From Bifidobacterium breve (lineage in GTDB: Bacteria > Actinomycetota > Actinomycetes > Nanopelagicales > Nanopelagicaceae): a DNA stretch of 64,000 nt. Of the stretch, positions 16,573-24,774 are shown in pieces. The position numbers and the translations under genes were made by a program. Under the pieces are notes generated by a model. That model had not been told where the DNA came from. It did not search any database and was given only the letters and a program-made list of their open reading frames with translations. Positions within the stretch are counted from its first letter, which is position 1. Each line of letters opens with the position of its first letter. Location of the stretch: NCBI GenBank assembly GCA_945883675.1, contig CAMCYA010000001.1, forward strand, positions 1-64,000. The letters run 5' to 3'.

Positions 16573-18003
16573 CTATGGATTCTTGCTAACTAAAACTTTA
16601 TCGTAATTTCCATGAAGCAAAACTTCTACAGTTATCCCCTCTACTGTAACTTTATCTCCTTCATGTAGAAGAAAGTCTCTCGTAGGATCACTTTTGTTGT
16701 TTTGTGATCCACATGAATCTTTCTCCAAGGCCCTCACAGCTGGTGCCACAGGGATAAGGAATGGCTCTCCATGTCCTAACTTTGCATCAAAAATATATAC
16801 CAGAACACCATTTCTTGGGGTTGGTGTAGTGCAATCAAATTTAGTAACTCTTCTTGATTCGAATATGACGGCCTTAGATTCATTGATAGGAATTATTGCG
16901 ACTTTAACCCCTACATCACTTCCACTTAAAGGCACAAGTGTTATTTCTGTGTTCTGTAGTTTTGCAAATCCTTGACAGTAGATTCTTTCTTCATTCAGCC
17001 AACCTGCGAAGAAACGAAGCCAGCCACTTAGTTCTCTATTGGGGCCGTCTTGATTTCCGCTCATGTCGTAAGCATGAAATGAGCTGGACTCACGAGATGA
17101 CCCAACATGTGCAATTCCTATTGAGTGAACGAACTCATGGGCCCAATAAGACCAATACTCTTTACCTGGTAGATCAAAATGTTGCCCTGGTATGGAATAG
17201 GCAGATATTGAGCCTTCTTTACTAGCATATTTTTTAACGGCTTGATCCCACGGGAATCCTTGCGAACCTTCTCCAATAAATGTTTGACCAGAAGGAAGTA
17301 TGAAATTAACGACCTGGATATTTGTAAAGTCAAAGAATGGATCAGCAGCATCCATCGCATCTTTAAACAATTTAGGCCCATTCGCAGCATCATTGAGGTT
17401 TACTGACTGTGAAATCGCATACTCAGAAGTTTTTCCAGGAAGTGTCATCCATTTATCCGCTATTACCCACTCCACCTTGAATTTTCCCTCACTGACGGTT
17501 GAATACCAATCAGATAGTAGTTTCATCTGATTATCAACTCGTGATCTAAAGTTTTTCTCTCCAGGTAGATCTGAGAAATCAATTGGTATTAATGCCCACT
17601 TAACCGTTCCCTTGCTCGGAGTAAGAGTAATCCACTCAGGAAAACCCGCCCCAGTAAATCCACCGCCACGTCTTGAATTACTCACTTCCTTAATTTTGCA
17701 TATCTCAATACTGTCACCTAATACTGTTGGTGGTGTGTAGGTAAAATTCTTCGTTGGTATTGGAGTTGGTATTGTAGTTGGTGTTGGAATGGGTGTTGAC
17801 TTGATCGCTACGCCCTTATTCCAAGTTAACCTCGTGCCTGATTTAGTGCAGGTGTAAGTTTTTTTCAAATAAACAACTTTTTGTTTCAAAACTTTGCAGG
17901 TACTTCCAGGATTTATCTTCTGGGCAGAAACAGCGTTGACTGGGATCAAGGCAATCGCAAGAGCAAGTAATAAGCCCTTCGTTAGGCTCCCTGTAACTCT
18001 CAT
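16573..18003 (-). CDS. Secreted M6-like zinc metallopeptidase
   Basis: A 476-residue protein. It has a signal peptide (residues 1-27), then a Cys-containing module TCKVLKQKVVYLKKTYTC with WNKG at 61-64, a Pro/Thr linker (PIPTPTTIPTPIPT) and a catalytic region with HEFVHSIGIAH (His289, Glu290, His293, His299), the HExxHxxGxxH motif of metzincin/M6 peptidases. A C-terminal beta region (residues about 370-476) resembles the partial protein at 63731-64000. It is likely to be an extracellular protease. It is the third array unit; its stop codon is about 167 bases from repeat copy 2. Confidence 0.8.
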   Translation of the reverse strand: MRVTGSLTKGLLLALAIALIPVNAVSAQKINPGSTCKVLKQKVVYLKKTYTCTKSGTRLTWNKGVAIKSTPIPTPTTIPTPIPTKNFTYTPPTVLGDSIEICKIKEVSNSRRGGGFTGAGFPEWITLTPSKGTVKWALIPIDFSDLPGEKNFRSRVDNQMKLLSDWYSTVSEGKFKVEWVIADKWMTLPGKTSEYAISQSVNLNDAANGPKLFKDAMDAADPFFDFTNIQVVNFILPSGQTFIGEGSQGFPWDQAVKKYASKEGSISAYSIPGQHFDLPGKEYWSYWAHEFVHSIGIAHVGSSRESSSFHAYDMSGNQDGPNRELSGWLRFFAGWLNEERIYCQGFAKLQNTEITLVPLSGSDVGVKVAIIPINESKAVIFESRRVTKFDCTTPTPRNGVLVYIFDAKLGHGEPFLIPVAPAVRALEKDSCGSQNNKSDPTRDFLLHEGDKVTVEGITVEVLLHGNYDKVLVSKNP

Positions 18004-18107
18004 TCCAAAAGGGTAATGGAGAGATCAGGCCTTATGGGAATTTGAGCAGTCATTTCTACTCTTACCTCCCAAATTGGCTTAGATGTTTTTCAATACCCCT
18101 GATTCGT

Positions 18108-18212
18108 CACTGGCTATCCCTAATATTGGAGGTGGATCAAGAACGGGTATATCCGCATAGTGGGTCAAAGGGAAGGGTTTAAAGGTTTGATAACGAACCC
18201 CTCACAACCCAC
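18108..18212 (+). repeat. Array repeat copy 3, diverged
   Basis: It shares ATCCCTAATAT and GTGGATCAAGA with copies 1 and 2, and ends CGAACCCCTCACAACCCAC (18194-18212), which matches the tRNA-Lys 3' end with two changes. The spacing between the inner block and the core is 11 bases longer than in copy 1, so it derives from a related but different attachment arm. Confidence 0.65.
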
Positions 18213-18238
18213 TTAGCTTTAACACGCAAAACGCTGTG

Positions 18239-19381
18239 CTAACTGCGGCCAAGTTCCAGTGCGATAGCTTTCGAAATATTCGGTAGCGCTTTGTCGAATG
18301 AGATTCCGTAGACCTTTTCAAAGGCATCAACAAAGGTCATTCCCGTGCCACATTGCTTCCACACTTCCATTGTCGATGCAGGGCCCTTAATTGCAGTTAG
18401 AACTTCAACCAACATGCTACCGAGGTCATATTGTCGCCAACGTTCATATTTATTAAACCAATCCGACGGTGGATTGACTACAAAATACTCCTGAATCCAA
18501 TTTGATGTAATTTTTGAATCTCTGTAAAGATCTTGGATGGAACTGCGTCGTTTGTTTGTATAGAGCTCAAATGATTCATGGTAGACGGCTGCATACTGCG
18601 TGTAATTAGCCTGGCCTTCGAGAAACCAGGTTGGTGGCCAAGTCCCTGATGGTGGCCACGGTTGAGAACGACCCATTTGATTCTGCTGCACCGCATGTGT
18701 GAACTCGTGTGCATCAAGAGTTCCTGAAATATGATTTTCATCCAGAACCTCAGTGGTCATTACCATTAGCCCTCTGCCGCTCTCATCTGTATGCATGCCC
18801 CCACCCCAGCATGTTGCGCGTGTCACGCACGCTGTATATGAAATCCATTGCCAGGTCGATGAAGGCTGAATCGTTTTCATCTGCTGCTCCGCCCAGTCGC
18901 GATCATCGTATGCGAAGGAGAGCACCGTGAAATCTTTTGCGCTTTGATACCCCGTATACATGCGAGAAACCAAGTCATAAATTTTTTCGGGATTTTTATA
19001 TGCAAGTGTCGTTTTCGGTCCAGTTACCGCTTTAAATGGAATAACTACACTTTTAGCACCTTTTAGTACAGAGCTTGATTTACTCCATGCAGCATAAGAA
19101 ATTCCTTTGTAATTTTCAACCAAGTCATCGAAACTTGTTGGTGCTGCAGGGTATGTAATTGTTGGAGTAGTTTTACCTGCAACAAAGCCTTTATTCCAAA
19201 TTAACTTTCTTCCAGACTTTATGCATTTATATGTCTTCTCGAGGTAAATCATTTTTTGATTCAAAACCTTACAAGTAAGACCCGGAGTTACTTTTGGGGC
19301 AGAAACGGCAGCCGCAGGAATCAGGGCAAGTAGAACAATGAGTAAGACGCCACTAGCGATCGATTTGCGGGACCTAGTCAT
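18239..19381 (-). CDS. Secreted gluzincin-type metallopeptidase-like protein
   Basis: A 380-residue protein with a signal peptide ending near AAAVSA. It has the same N-terminal Cys module as the neighbour (TCKVLNQKMIYLEKTYKC with WNKG), then a catalytic region with DAHEFTHAVQQ (His225, Glu226, His229) and, 26 residues later, FLEGQANY (Glu255) as the likely third zinc ligand, so a gluzincin arrangement. I cannot place it in a named peptidase family. ATG 19381 is preferred to TTG 19387. It lies after the last repeat, with the stop codon 27 bases from it. Confidence 0.72.
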   Translation of the reverse strand: MTRSRKSIASGVLLIVLLALIPAAAVSAPKVTPGLTCKVLNQKMIYLEKTYKCIKSGRKLIWNKGFVAGKTTPTITYPAAPTSFDDLVENYKGISYAAWSKSSSVLKGAKSVVIPFKAVTGPKTTLAYKNPEKIYDLVSRMYTGYQSAKDFTVLSFAYDDRDWAEQQMKTIQPSSTWQWISYTACVTRATCWGGGMHTDESGRGLMVMTTEVLDENHISGTLDAHEFTHAVQQNQMGRSQPWPPSGTWPPTWFLEGQANYTQYAAVYHESFELYTNKRRSSIQDLYRDSKITSNWIQEYFVVNPPSDWFNKYERWRQYDLGSMLVEVLTAIKGPASTMEVWKQCGTGMTFVDAFEKVYGISFDKALPNISKAIALELGRS

Positions 19382-19489
19382 GTGCAAGGCCCGGCGTCAC
19401 TTAATGTGATCAGCAATTGAAGACCGGCAGGGGTGATTCATGAGGTTATTTTATACCTCCTATAGAAATTCTAGGTAGAAGAAAAAGAC

Positions 19490-20455
19490 TTGGGCATTTA
19501 CCCTTGTAGCGTGAAAAATCGCACCGGGGTGTTTCGAATTCTATTGTTGGTGAGCCTAATTTGTTCATTAACCTTACCCACTGCTGCTACGGCAAATGAA
19601 CCTTGTCACGATTATGGAACTCCCTATGAAGGCACTCAATATTCTATGGGGTATGTCGGAATCTTATGCGGGCAACAAAATCTAAATGATATGGATCAAG
19701 TAATTGCTGAATATCCAGCTATTTATGATGCCGCACAACAAAATTCAGGTGACAGTGGCAATTCGTCCAATGAACCTTGTTTTGATTATGGAACTCCTTA
19801 TGGTGGCCAAGTTGAAACGCTGGGATATATCGGCCTTGTCTGTGGACAAGAGAACATAACTTGGATGGATCAACTCATTATTAATTACTTTAATGAGTGG
19901 GCTGCTTCCCAAGGAAATGGAGGATCTGAAAATCCATCAGGCCAAACGTGTCATGATTACGGAACTCCCTTTAGTGGTACTGAATATTCGATGGGTTATA
20001 TAGGGGTCTTGTGTGGTCAAGAAAACATAAGTGCGATGGATCTTGCAATCGGTGCTCACCAATCTGCTTGGTATGCAGCGCAGCAAAATGGAATTGGGAA
20101 TGAAAACTCAAATGTTTACACTCCATCAACCACTACGCCATTAATGCCACCAACACTCTGTGCATCATTTACTGTTCCACCTCCCTACTGTTCGATTCCT
20201 CTTGTTCCTTCAAATCCTGGTACTCAACCAAATTCCTCAGTTTCTAGCGGGACAATACTTGGGCAGATTCAGGAAAAAATTGAATCGGGAGTTCAAACTC
20301 CAAAAGCAGGAACTAAATTGGCCGAAAAAAAAGTGGGGGCTAAAAAACCTGTCACATCTGCAAAAAAATCTATTAAGTGTAAAAAAGGGAAAAAGACCCA
20401 AACAATCAAGGGCAAAAATCCAAAATGCCCTTCTGGCTTCAGAAAAATTGCTTGA
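19490..20455 (+). CDS. Secreted protein with three DYGTP/LCGQ repeats
   Basis: A 321-residue protein with a signal sequence (RILLLVSLICSLTLPTAATA). Three tandem units of about 65 residues follow, each with PC(H/F)DYGTP(Y/F), a Gly-Tyr-(V/I)-Gly segment, (L/V)CGQ and (M)DQ or (M)DL; two cysteines per unit suggest one disulfide each. After a Ser/Pro linker the C-terminus carries KCKKGKKTQTIKG...KCPSGFRKI, a module shared with the trypsin-like protein at 14294. I do not recognise the repeat family. The frame starts with TTG at 19490; GTG at 19511 is a plausible alternative that gives a tighter signal peptide. Confidence 0.65.
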   Translation: MGIYPCSVKNRTGVFRILLLVSLICSLTLPTAATANEPCHDYGTPYEGTQYSMGYVGILCGQQNLNDMDQVIAEYPAIYDAAQQNSGDSGNSSNEPCFDYGTPYGGQVETLGYIGLVCGQENITWMDQLIINYFNEWAASQGNGGSENPSGQTCHDYGTPFSGTEYSMGYIGVLCGQENISAMDLAIGAHQSAWYAAQQNGIGNENSNVYTPSTTTPLMPPTLCASFTVPPPYCSIPLVPSNPGTQPNSSVSSGTILGQIQEKIESGVQTPKAGTKLAEKKVGAKKPVTSAKKSIKCKKGKKTQTIKGKNPKCPSGFRKIA

Positions 20456-20469
20456 AGTCTTTTTGATCT

Positions 20470-20499
20470 AAAGTTTAAGGAGAGATCCTTAAACTTTTT
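20470..20499 (+). terminator. Strong rho-independent terminator
   Basis: AAAGTTTAAGGA (20470-20481) and TCCTTAAACTTT (20486-20497) form a perfect 12-bp stem around a GAGA loop, followed by TTC. It closes the repeat-protein gene. Confidence 0.85.
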
Positions 20500-20553
20500 C
20501 AGAGCGCTTATACAGCCCCTTCCAAATCATCCCAGGCGAGATAACCTTTACTT

Positions 20554-21321
20554 ATGAATGGGGCGCTGGCACTTGTGGGTTCCGGTGAATACCTACCCGT
20601 AATGCAAAACCTTGAACAATCGCTTTTAGACAATGCAAAAAACCTCGGCAAGAAAAATACTTACATTCAAATTCCAACTGCTGCCGGTCAAGAAAGTGAT
20701 GAAAGATTAAGTTTTTGGAAAACACTCGGCGGCGCACAGGCAGAGCGAATGAGAACGCAGCAAATCTTTCTTCCCATCTATACGCGAGAAGATGCTATGA
20801 ACGAAGCCTTTGCCAATCAAATTAAAGATGCTGGACTTATCTACCTCTCTGGTGGGGATCCTGGATATCTTGCGAATACTTTGACCGATACACCTGTCTG
20901 GTCTGCAATCGAAACTGCATGGCAATCAGGTAGCTCACTTGCAGGTTGTAGCGCAGGTGCTATGGCTATGGGTAAACATGTCCCTAATTTTTTTCGCCCA
21001 AAAGAAGATGGAACAGAAGGTTTTGGATTAATTGGTGAAATCCGCACTATCCCCCACTACAACAAGTTCTTTGGTTGGATTCCAGATGCTGCAGCACGCA
21101 AACTACTTACTGCCCCTGTTGGGACAACTGTCATTGGGATTGATGAATCAACAGCTCTTGTAACAGGGTTAAATGATGATCCTGACGTTAGTTTTGAAAA
21201 CAATAGTTGGCGCGTGCATGGTGAAGGCCACGTTCATCTCTTGAGAGGAGAAGGCGTTCAGGCACACAAGTTTGCCCACGGAGAAGTTGTAACTCTTTAT
21301 TTCAGGTTTGATCAACTTTAG
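20554..21321 (+). CDS. Peptidase S51 family protein (cyanophycinase/PepE-like)
   Basis: A 255-residue protein. ALVGSGEYLP at the N-terminus, IYLSGGDPGYLANTL in the middle and the nucleophile elbow GCSAGAMAMG (Ser about 131) are diagnostic of family S51, Ser-His-Glu hydrolases that cleave peptides after Asp. There is no signal peptide, so it is cytosolic. Length agrees with actinobacterial members annotated as type 1 glutamine amidotransferase-like or S51. The physiological substrate is unknown. Confidence 0.85.
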   Translation: MNGALALVGSGEYLPVMQNLEQSLLDNAKNLGKKNTYIQIPTAAGQESDERLSFWKTLGGAQAERMRTQQIFLPIYTREDAMNEAFANQIKDAGLIYLSGGDPGYLANTLTDTPVWSAIETAWQSGSSLAGCSAGAMAMGKHVPNFFRPKEDGTEGFGLIGEIRTIPHYNKFFGWIPDAAARKLLTAPVGTTVIGIDESTALVTGLNDDPDVSFENNSWRVHGEGHVHLLRGEGVQAHKFAHGEVVTLYFRFDQL

Positions 21322-21330
21322 TAACGGTTC

Positions 21331-21468
21331 CTACTTGCCTGCCTTGCACCGTTCCGAGCAATACTTAACGTTTTCCCAATCTCTAGCCCATTTTTTACGC
21401 CACTCAAACTCCAATCCACAACGCACGCAGACTTTTGGGGGAAAACCATTTTTTGTTTTAGCTCGCAT
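21331..21468 (-). CDS. DUF2256 protein (45 aa, zinc-ribbon-like)
   Basis: A short frame encoding [20 protein letters not shown] followed by [20 protein letters not shown] and CKAGK. The pattern P-x-K-x-C-x-x-C-G-x-x-F-x-W-R-K-K-W, then Y-C-S-x-x-C, is diagnostic of DUF2256; four cysteines probably bind zinc. In other bacteria this family is often next to or fused with cryptochrome/photolyase genes, and a photolyase lies 3.3 kb away here. It is 8 bases downstream of the DCC protein gene on the same strand. Confidence 0.9.
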   Translation of the reverse strand: MRAKTKNGFPPKVCVRCGLEFEWRKKWARDWENVKYCSERCKAGK

Positions 21469-21476
21469 AGGCAGGT

Positions 21477-21860
21477 CTAACTCTTTTGCTTTCTGTTGTA
21501 ACGCGTATTTGATTGATTAAGCAAGCGATGTACGGCCTTAACAACCAACGAGTCTCTGTGGGTTGAAACCCACTTATAGCCAAACCGGCCAAAGGGACCT
21601 GATGTTGTGATCAATAAAGAAAGTGCACGGTTTCCCCGCATTTTCAATAAATATGCGATTGCAGCTGCACCAACTAATACTTTGTCCCCAGCAACAACAT
21701 GCACGGCCTTTGAACATTTTTCATAGGTAAGTCCAAGTTTTGCTAGATCTTCTTGCTGAAAAGGTTTTGATTCCACAACTAACTTCTGCTCAATCCAATC
21801 AATACTTGCCTGACAGAAATGACATTGACCGTCGTAAATGACAACAATTTGTTTATCCAT
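21477..21860 (-). CDS. DCC-family thiol-disulfide oxidoreductase-like protein (DUF393)
   Basis: A 127-residue protein beginning [16 protein letters not shown]. The D-x-x-C-x-x-C motif (YDGQCHFCQ) and the following helix SIDWIEQKL are typical of DUF393. The family has a thioredoxin-like fold and a presumed redox role. The frame extends upstream to 21923, but the residues before this ATG look unlike the family, so 21860 is taken as the start. It probably forms an operon with the DUF2256 gene. Confidence 0.85.
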   Translation of the reverse strand: MDKQIVVIYDGQCHFCQASIDWIEQKLVVESKPFQQEDLAKLGLTYEKCSKAVHVVAGDKVLVGAAAIAYLLKMRGNRALSLLITTSGPFGRFGYKWVSTHRDSLVVKAVHRLLNQSNTRYNRKQKS

Positions 21861-21926
21861 TTGAGGCTTAAGAGTACATGGCAGAAGATAATGCAGATAC
21901 TTGGCCAGTCGATTTGGAAACAAAAC

Positions 21927-21964
21927 AAACCAGCACTGACTGTTTTTACAGCCAGTGCTGGTTT
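21927..21964. terminator. Hairpin between minus-strand genes
   Basis: AAACCAGCACTG (21927-21938) and CAGTGCTGGTTT (21953-21964) make a perfect 12-bp stem. It lies between the end of the 5'-nucleotidase gene and the DCC gene on the minus strand and is a probable terminator. Confidence 0.7.
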
Positions 21965-21983
21965 GGGTTACGACCTAGATAGA

Positions 21984-23978
21984 TTACTCCCAGATGAATC
22001 TGCCTTCACCTGTTAGTACTTTATATCTGACATCGGTATTTGGAATTGTTGCCAAACTATTCGTACCAATTGGGAAACTCCGTAGGTAATCATAGAGTGC
22101 CACCTCATAATCAATTCCAATAGATGAGTACTTAAGAGCTGCAAGAGTTGCATAATTATCTCCACCTTTTGCGGTGAAGTCTGTGGTGACAATAGTTACT
22201 GATGGAGCATTTGCTACCACTTCACCATTTGTTACCAACGCACGACCATCTGCGAGTGTTATTGATTTAACTCGGGTGCCGGCAGTAGTTATGGTTCCTG
22301 CGGTTGCCCCGGCTGCTGGGGTTGAGACCACCTGCGCGGTTCCTGCTCTCAAACAAACAACTTTCACCCCAGAAGTTTGCAGGAATTGTCCACCACCTGC
22401 TGTTGAAACTGAACAAGATCTTTCAAAGATCTCCTTCATCTGTGTGGCAGTCACACCAGTCAGAGCAACCATGGTATTTCCAAATGGCAGAAGATCAAAA
22501 GTATTTCCTCTTGAGATTTCACCTACAACTCCAGTTACTGGCAGTGCGGTCGCTGGATTTTGTCTGATTGAACCACCATTTGTAATCACAACCATCGGTG
22601 TTGCAGTAGATGGTTGAGGTAATCCAGCTTTTGCATAACGTTGGGTATAGCTATAAGCAAATGCATCAGTCACCAAGTTACCGCCATTTGTCTCTGCAGT
22701 TCTAACTCCTAATACCGTTGCGCTACCGCGATCAGTGTTAAAGACCACATTGCTTGCAGCAATAGGTGCTACGAAATCAGATAAACATGCTGTTAATGGC
22801 GTGTCGACTAATTTCACAATGTTTGCCTTTGGCACAACCGCATCGGTAACACCTGCTGCAGTAGCAGTATCACTGACTGGAACCACACGACGTGGGTATG
22901 AGGTGTCTGGCTTTACTTCAACTAAATTACCTTTGGCATCAAAGACTATGTCAGCCCGACCAAGGTACTTGTAGTTTCCACTTGTTGTAACTAGAGGAAC
23001 TTCTGTACCAGATAGATCCTTAAGGATGGTTGGGTATGTTCCTACCGGTGCTGATTCACCAGGAATTAATTCAGTTGCATTGTCAATTGTCGGGTTCTGA
23101 AGTAACTCATCGCCACCGCCTGCTACCGCAACGTCTACACCCTTTAGCAAAGCAATTAAGTCTTTGTCATTGCTGGCAGCCTGCAAGTGACTCACCATAA
23201 TAATCTTATTAATTCCCATGCGCTGAAGTGAATTAATCTGTGCCTGAACAACTTTTGCAGTTGATTGCAGATCACTTGATTTTAATTCAACCGATCCTGG
23301 GCTTGAGATAGTTCTCAGCGTCCATGTGACGGCTGAGACCACGCCAAACTTATGCTTTGTCACTGGATCGGTATGAATATAACTTCGACCCAAAACCTTG
23401 CCATTGATAATTTGCCCATTACTTAGAGCAGCTTTTCCGACCATTGATTTTAGATCAGGGTTTTTGCTGAAATCTAAATTGCCCGAGATGAATGGGTGCT
23501 TTGGTTTTCCATTTGAACCAAAAGCCTTGATGTAGCGAGATAAGAATCCGGTTCCATAATCAAATTCGTGGTTGCCTAGGATATGAACGTCATATGGCAT
23601 TTTTGCCTGGGCTACGGCATCTAGAACTGGTTTCTTTGAAGTTGGCGAGCCTGGCTCACTACAAATAATATTTTTACTTGGTAAGAATGAGTCACCAGCA
23701 TAAACAGAGAGAACCGCATTTCCAATGGATCTAGCATCTTGGATCTCGCGATCAAAAACTGCTGCAAAAGCTGCAGCGCTGCCAGCCTTTATATCTCCGC
23801 TAGTACTTTTATAAATTGCATCGGCGCCTAATGAGGACTCACCGTCGTTATTGTGGAGCAAAGTTAGGATTACTGAAGATTTTGGCTCAGCAGCAATTGC
23901 TGGCTGGATCACGTTAACCGTTAGTAACTGGGCAGTTACTAAAGCAAGTGTTATTGATAAAATAGATCCCTTGCGCAT
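21984..23978 (-). CDS. Secreted 5'-nucleotidase / cyclic phosphodiesterase (UshA-like)
   Basis: A 664-residue protein from the ATG at 23978 (MRKGSILSITLALVTAQLLT), with a signal peptide ending near AIAA. The N-terminal calcineurin-like phosphoesterase domain has the metal motifs LLHNNDGES, VYAGDSF, LGNHEFDYG and VSHLQA. The C-terminal 5_nucleotid_C domain (residues about 400-640) has NGGSIRQNP and the substrate-stacking region. It is likely to release phosphate and nucleosides from extracellular nucleotides. The metal motif has N where D-x-H-G is usual. In-frame codons extend to 24017 but lie before the signal peptide. Confidence 0.88.
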   Translation of the reverse strand: MRKGSILSITLALVTAQLLTVNVIQPAIAAEPKSSVILTLLHNNDGESSLGADAIYKSTSGDIKAGSAAAFAAVFDREIQDARSIGNAVLSVYAGDSFLPSKNIICSEPGSPTSKKPVLDAVAQAKMPYDVHILGNHEFDYGTGFLSRYIKAFGSNGKPKHPFISGNLDFSKNPDLKSMVGKAALSNGQIINGKVLGRSYIHTDPVTKHKFGVVSAVTWTLRTISSPGSVELKSSDLQSTAKVVQAQINSLQRMGINKIIMVSHLQAASNDKDLIALLKGVDVAVAGGGDELLQNPTIDNATELIPGESAPVGTYPTILKDLSGTEVPLVTTSGNYKYLGRADIVFDAKGNLVEVKPDTSYPRRVVPVSDTATAAGVTDAVVPKANIVKLVDTPLTACLSDFVAPIAASNVVFNTDRGSATVLGVRTAETNGGNLVTDAFAYSYTQRYAKAGLPQPSTATPMVVITNGGSIRQNPATALPVTGVVGEISRGNTFDLLPFGNTMVALTGVTATQMKEIFERSCSVSTAGGGQFLQTSGVKVVCLRAGTAQVVSTPAAGATAGTITTAGTRVKSITLADGRALVTNGEVVANAPSVTIVTTDFTAKGGDNYATLAALKYSSIGIDYEVALYDYLRSFPIGTNSLATIPNTDVRYKVLTGEGRFIWE

Positions 23979-24107
23979 CTTGAATTTTCTACCTTTCCGT
24001 AGTTTGGACGAATCCAACTGTGGAAAGGTTGCAGTTAAAATAAATAACTCGAAACTTTTGACACTCTTTCTATGAACAATAAGTAAACTGGTCTGCCAGG
24101 CAAGGGC

Positions 24108-24587
24108 CTAATTTGGGGCTTTACGAGCCGCCCGAGATAAGAACAGGGCAAATACCAAAGCTAAGACAATTCCTGTGTTTACTCCCATTTCAGTCAGGGC
24201 GCGGTTGAAATACTCTGTTGTCTTTTCCTTTTCCATAGTCAATGAAGCACCAACGGTAAGGATGTGTCGCACTGCTGCAATTACGCCGATAATCAAGAAA
24301 TTATCTAATTGAAAAATTCCATCAGTAAATCGCACGATTACCGTGCGCATAATTTCTAGGATAATCACGACAAAGAGAATGTCGTTAATGCCCTGAATCA
24401 TTCCTACTGGAAAAAATGGGCGTGTTTCGATGAGCCGAATAAGACTATAAATCGCAGCCAGCACTGAGATTATGAAAAGAATTATTCCAAGAAAACCATG
24501 CAAAACATCTTCGAGCTTGTCTATGAAAGTGACAGGAATCAGTGACTCATCGCCCTTGAGCAGACCCTTGACTGATTTGTACTTCAT
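24108..24587 (-). CDS. PsiE-like (phosphate-starvation-inducible) membrane protein
   Basis: A 159-residue protein with four membrane segments. The segment FTDGIFQLDNFLIIGVIAAVRHILT and the preceding ILEIMRTVIVRF are characteristic of the PsiE family. The function is unknown; the name comes from induction in E. coli under phosphate limitation. A secreted 5'-nucleotidase follows on the same strand after about 130 bases, consistent with a phosphate-acquisition theme. Confidence 0.78.
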   Translation of the reverse strand: MKYKSVKGLLKGDESLIPVTFIDKLEDVLHGFLGIILFIISVLAAIYSLIRLIETRPFFPVGMIQGINDILFVVIILEIMRTVIVRFTDGIFQLDNFLIIGVIAAVRHILTVGASLTMEKEKTTEYFNRALTEMGVNTGIVLALVFALFLSRAARKAPN

Positions 24588-24616
24588 TTCGACCGCCTTA
24601 ATTTGATTCCCCTAGA

Positions 24617-24645
24617 TTGCACCGTGCAAGAACAAATGTATACAT
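24617..24645 (+). promoter_or_regulatory. Candidate promoter/operator of the photolyase gene
   Basis: TTGCAC (24617-24622) and TATACA (24639-24644) are 16 bases apart. Two dyads overlap them: TTGCAC-C-GTGCAA (24617-24629) and the perfect ATGTATACAT (24636-24645). The region lies in the divergent gap between psiE-like and the photolyase, leaving a leader of about 120 bases before the ATG at 24775. Confidence 0.4.
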
Positions 24646-24774
24646 GCAAGGGTAAATGCAATATCTAGCTCCTGCAACAGGTAGCCGCTAGTTGGCCGAT
24701 ATCCCACAGCAGATCTCACCGAGGCAGCCTCTAACTCACCTCACAATTAATTGGATCAGCAGTAAAGTTAAGAA

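Larger units (their letters stand above)
14239..18212. mobile_element. tRNA-Lys-anchored array of single-gene units
   Basis: Copies of the tRNA-Lys 3' end at 14239, 15474, 16385 and 18194 delimit three units of about 1.2, 0.9 and 1.8 kb, each with exactly one gene transcribed towards the tRNA. A fourth gene (18239-19381) follows the last copy without an obvious distal repeat. In three of the four cases the gene's stop codon is about 27-35 bases from a core copy. No integrase is present in the array. Serial integration at one attachment site is the simplest reading; mobilisation in trans is inferred. Confidence 0.65.

Noticed and set aside
15391..18212. CRISPR array
   Set aside because: The repeats are long, few, unequally spaced and contain the tRNA-Lys 3' end, with genes rather than spacers between them.
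21303..21318. TTGATCAA as another LacI operator
   Set aside because: It lies inside the end of the S51 gene with no promoter; an 8-base match is expected by chance in a window of this size.
21308..21520. Plus-strand 70-codon frame downstream of the S51 gene
   Set aside because: The opposite strand encodes DUF2256 with its full cysteine pattern, so this frame is a shadow.
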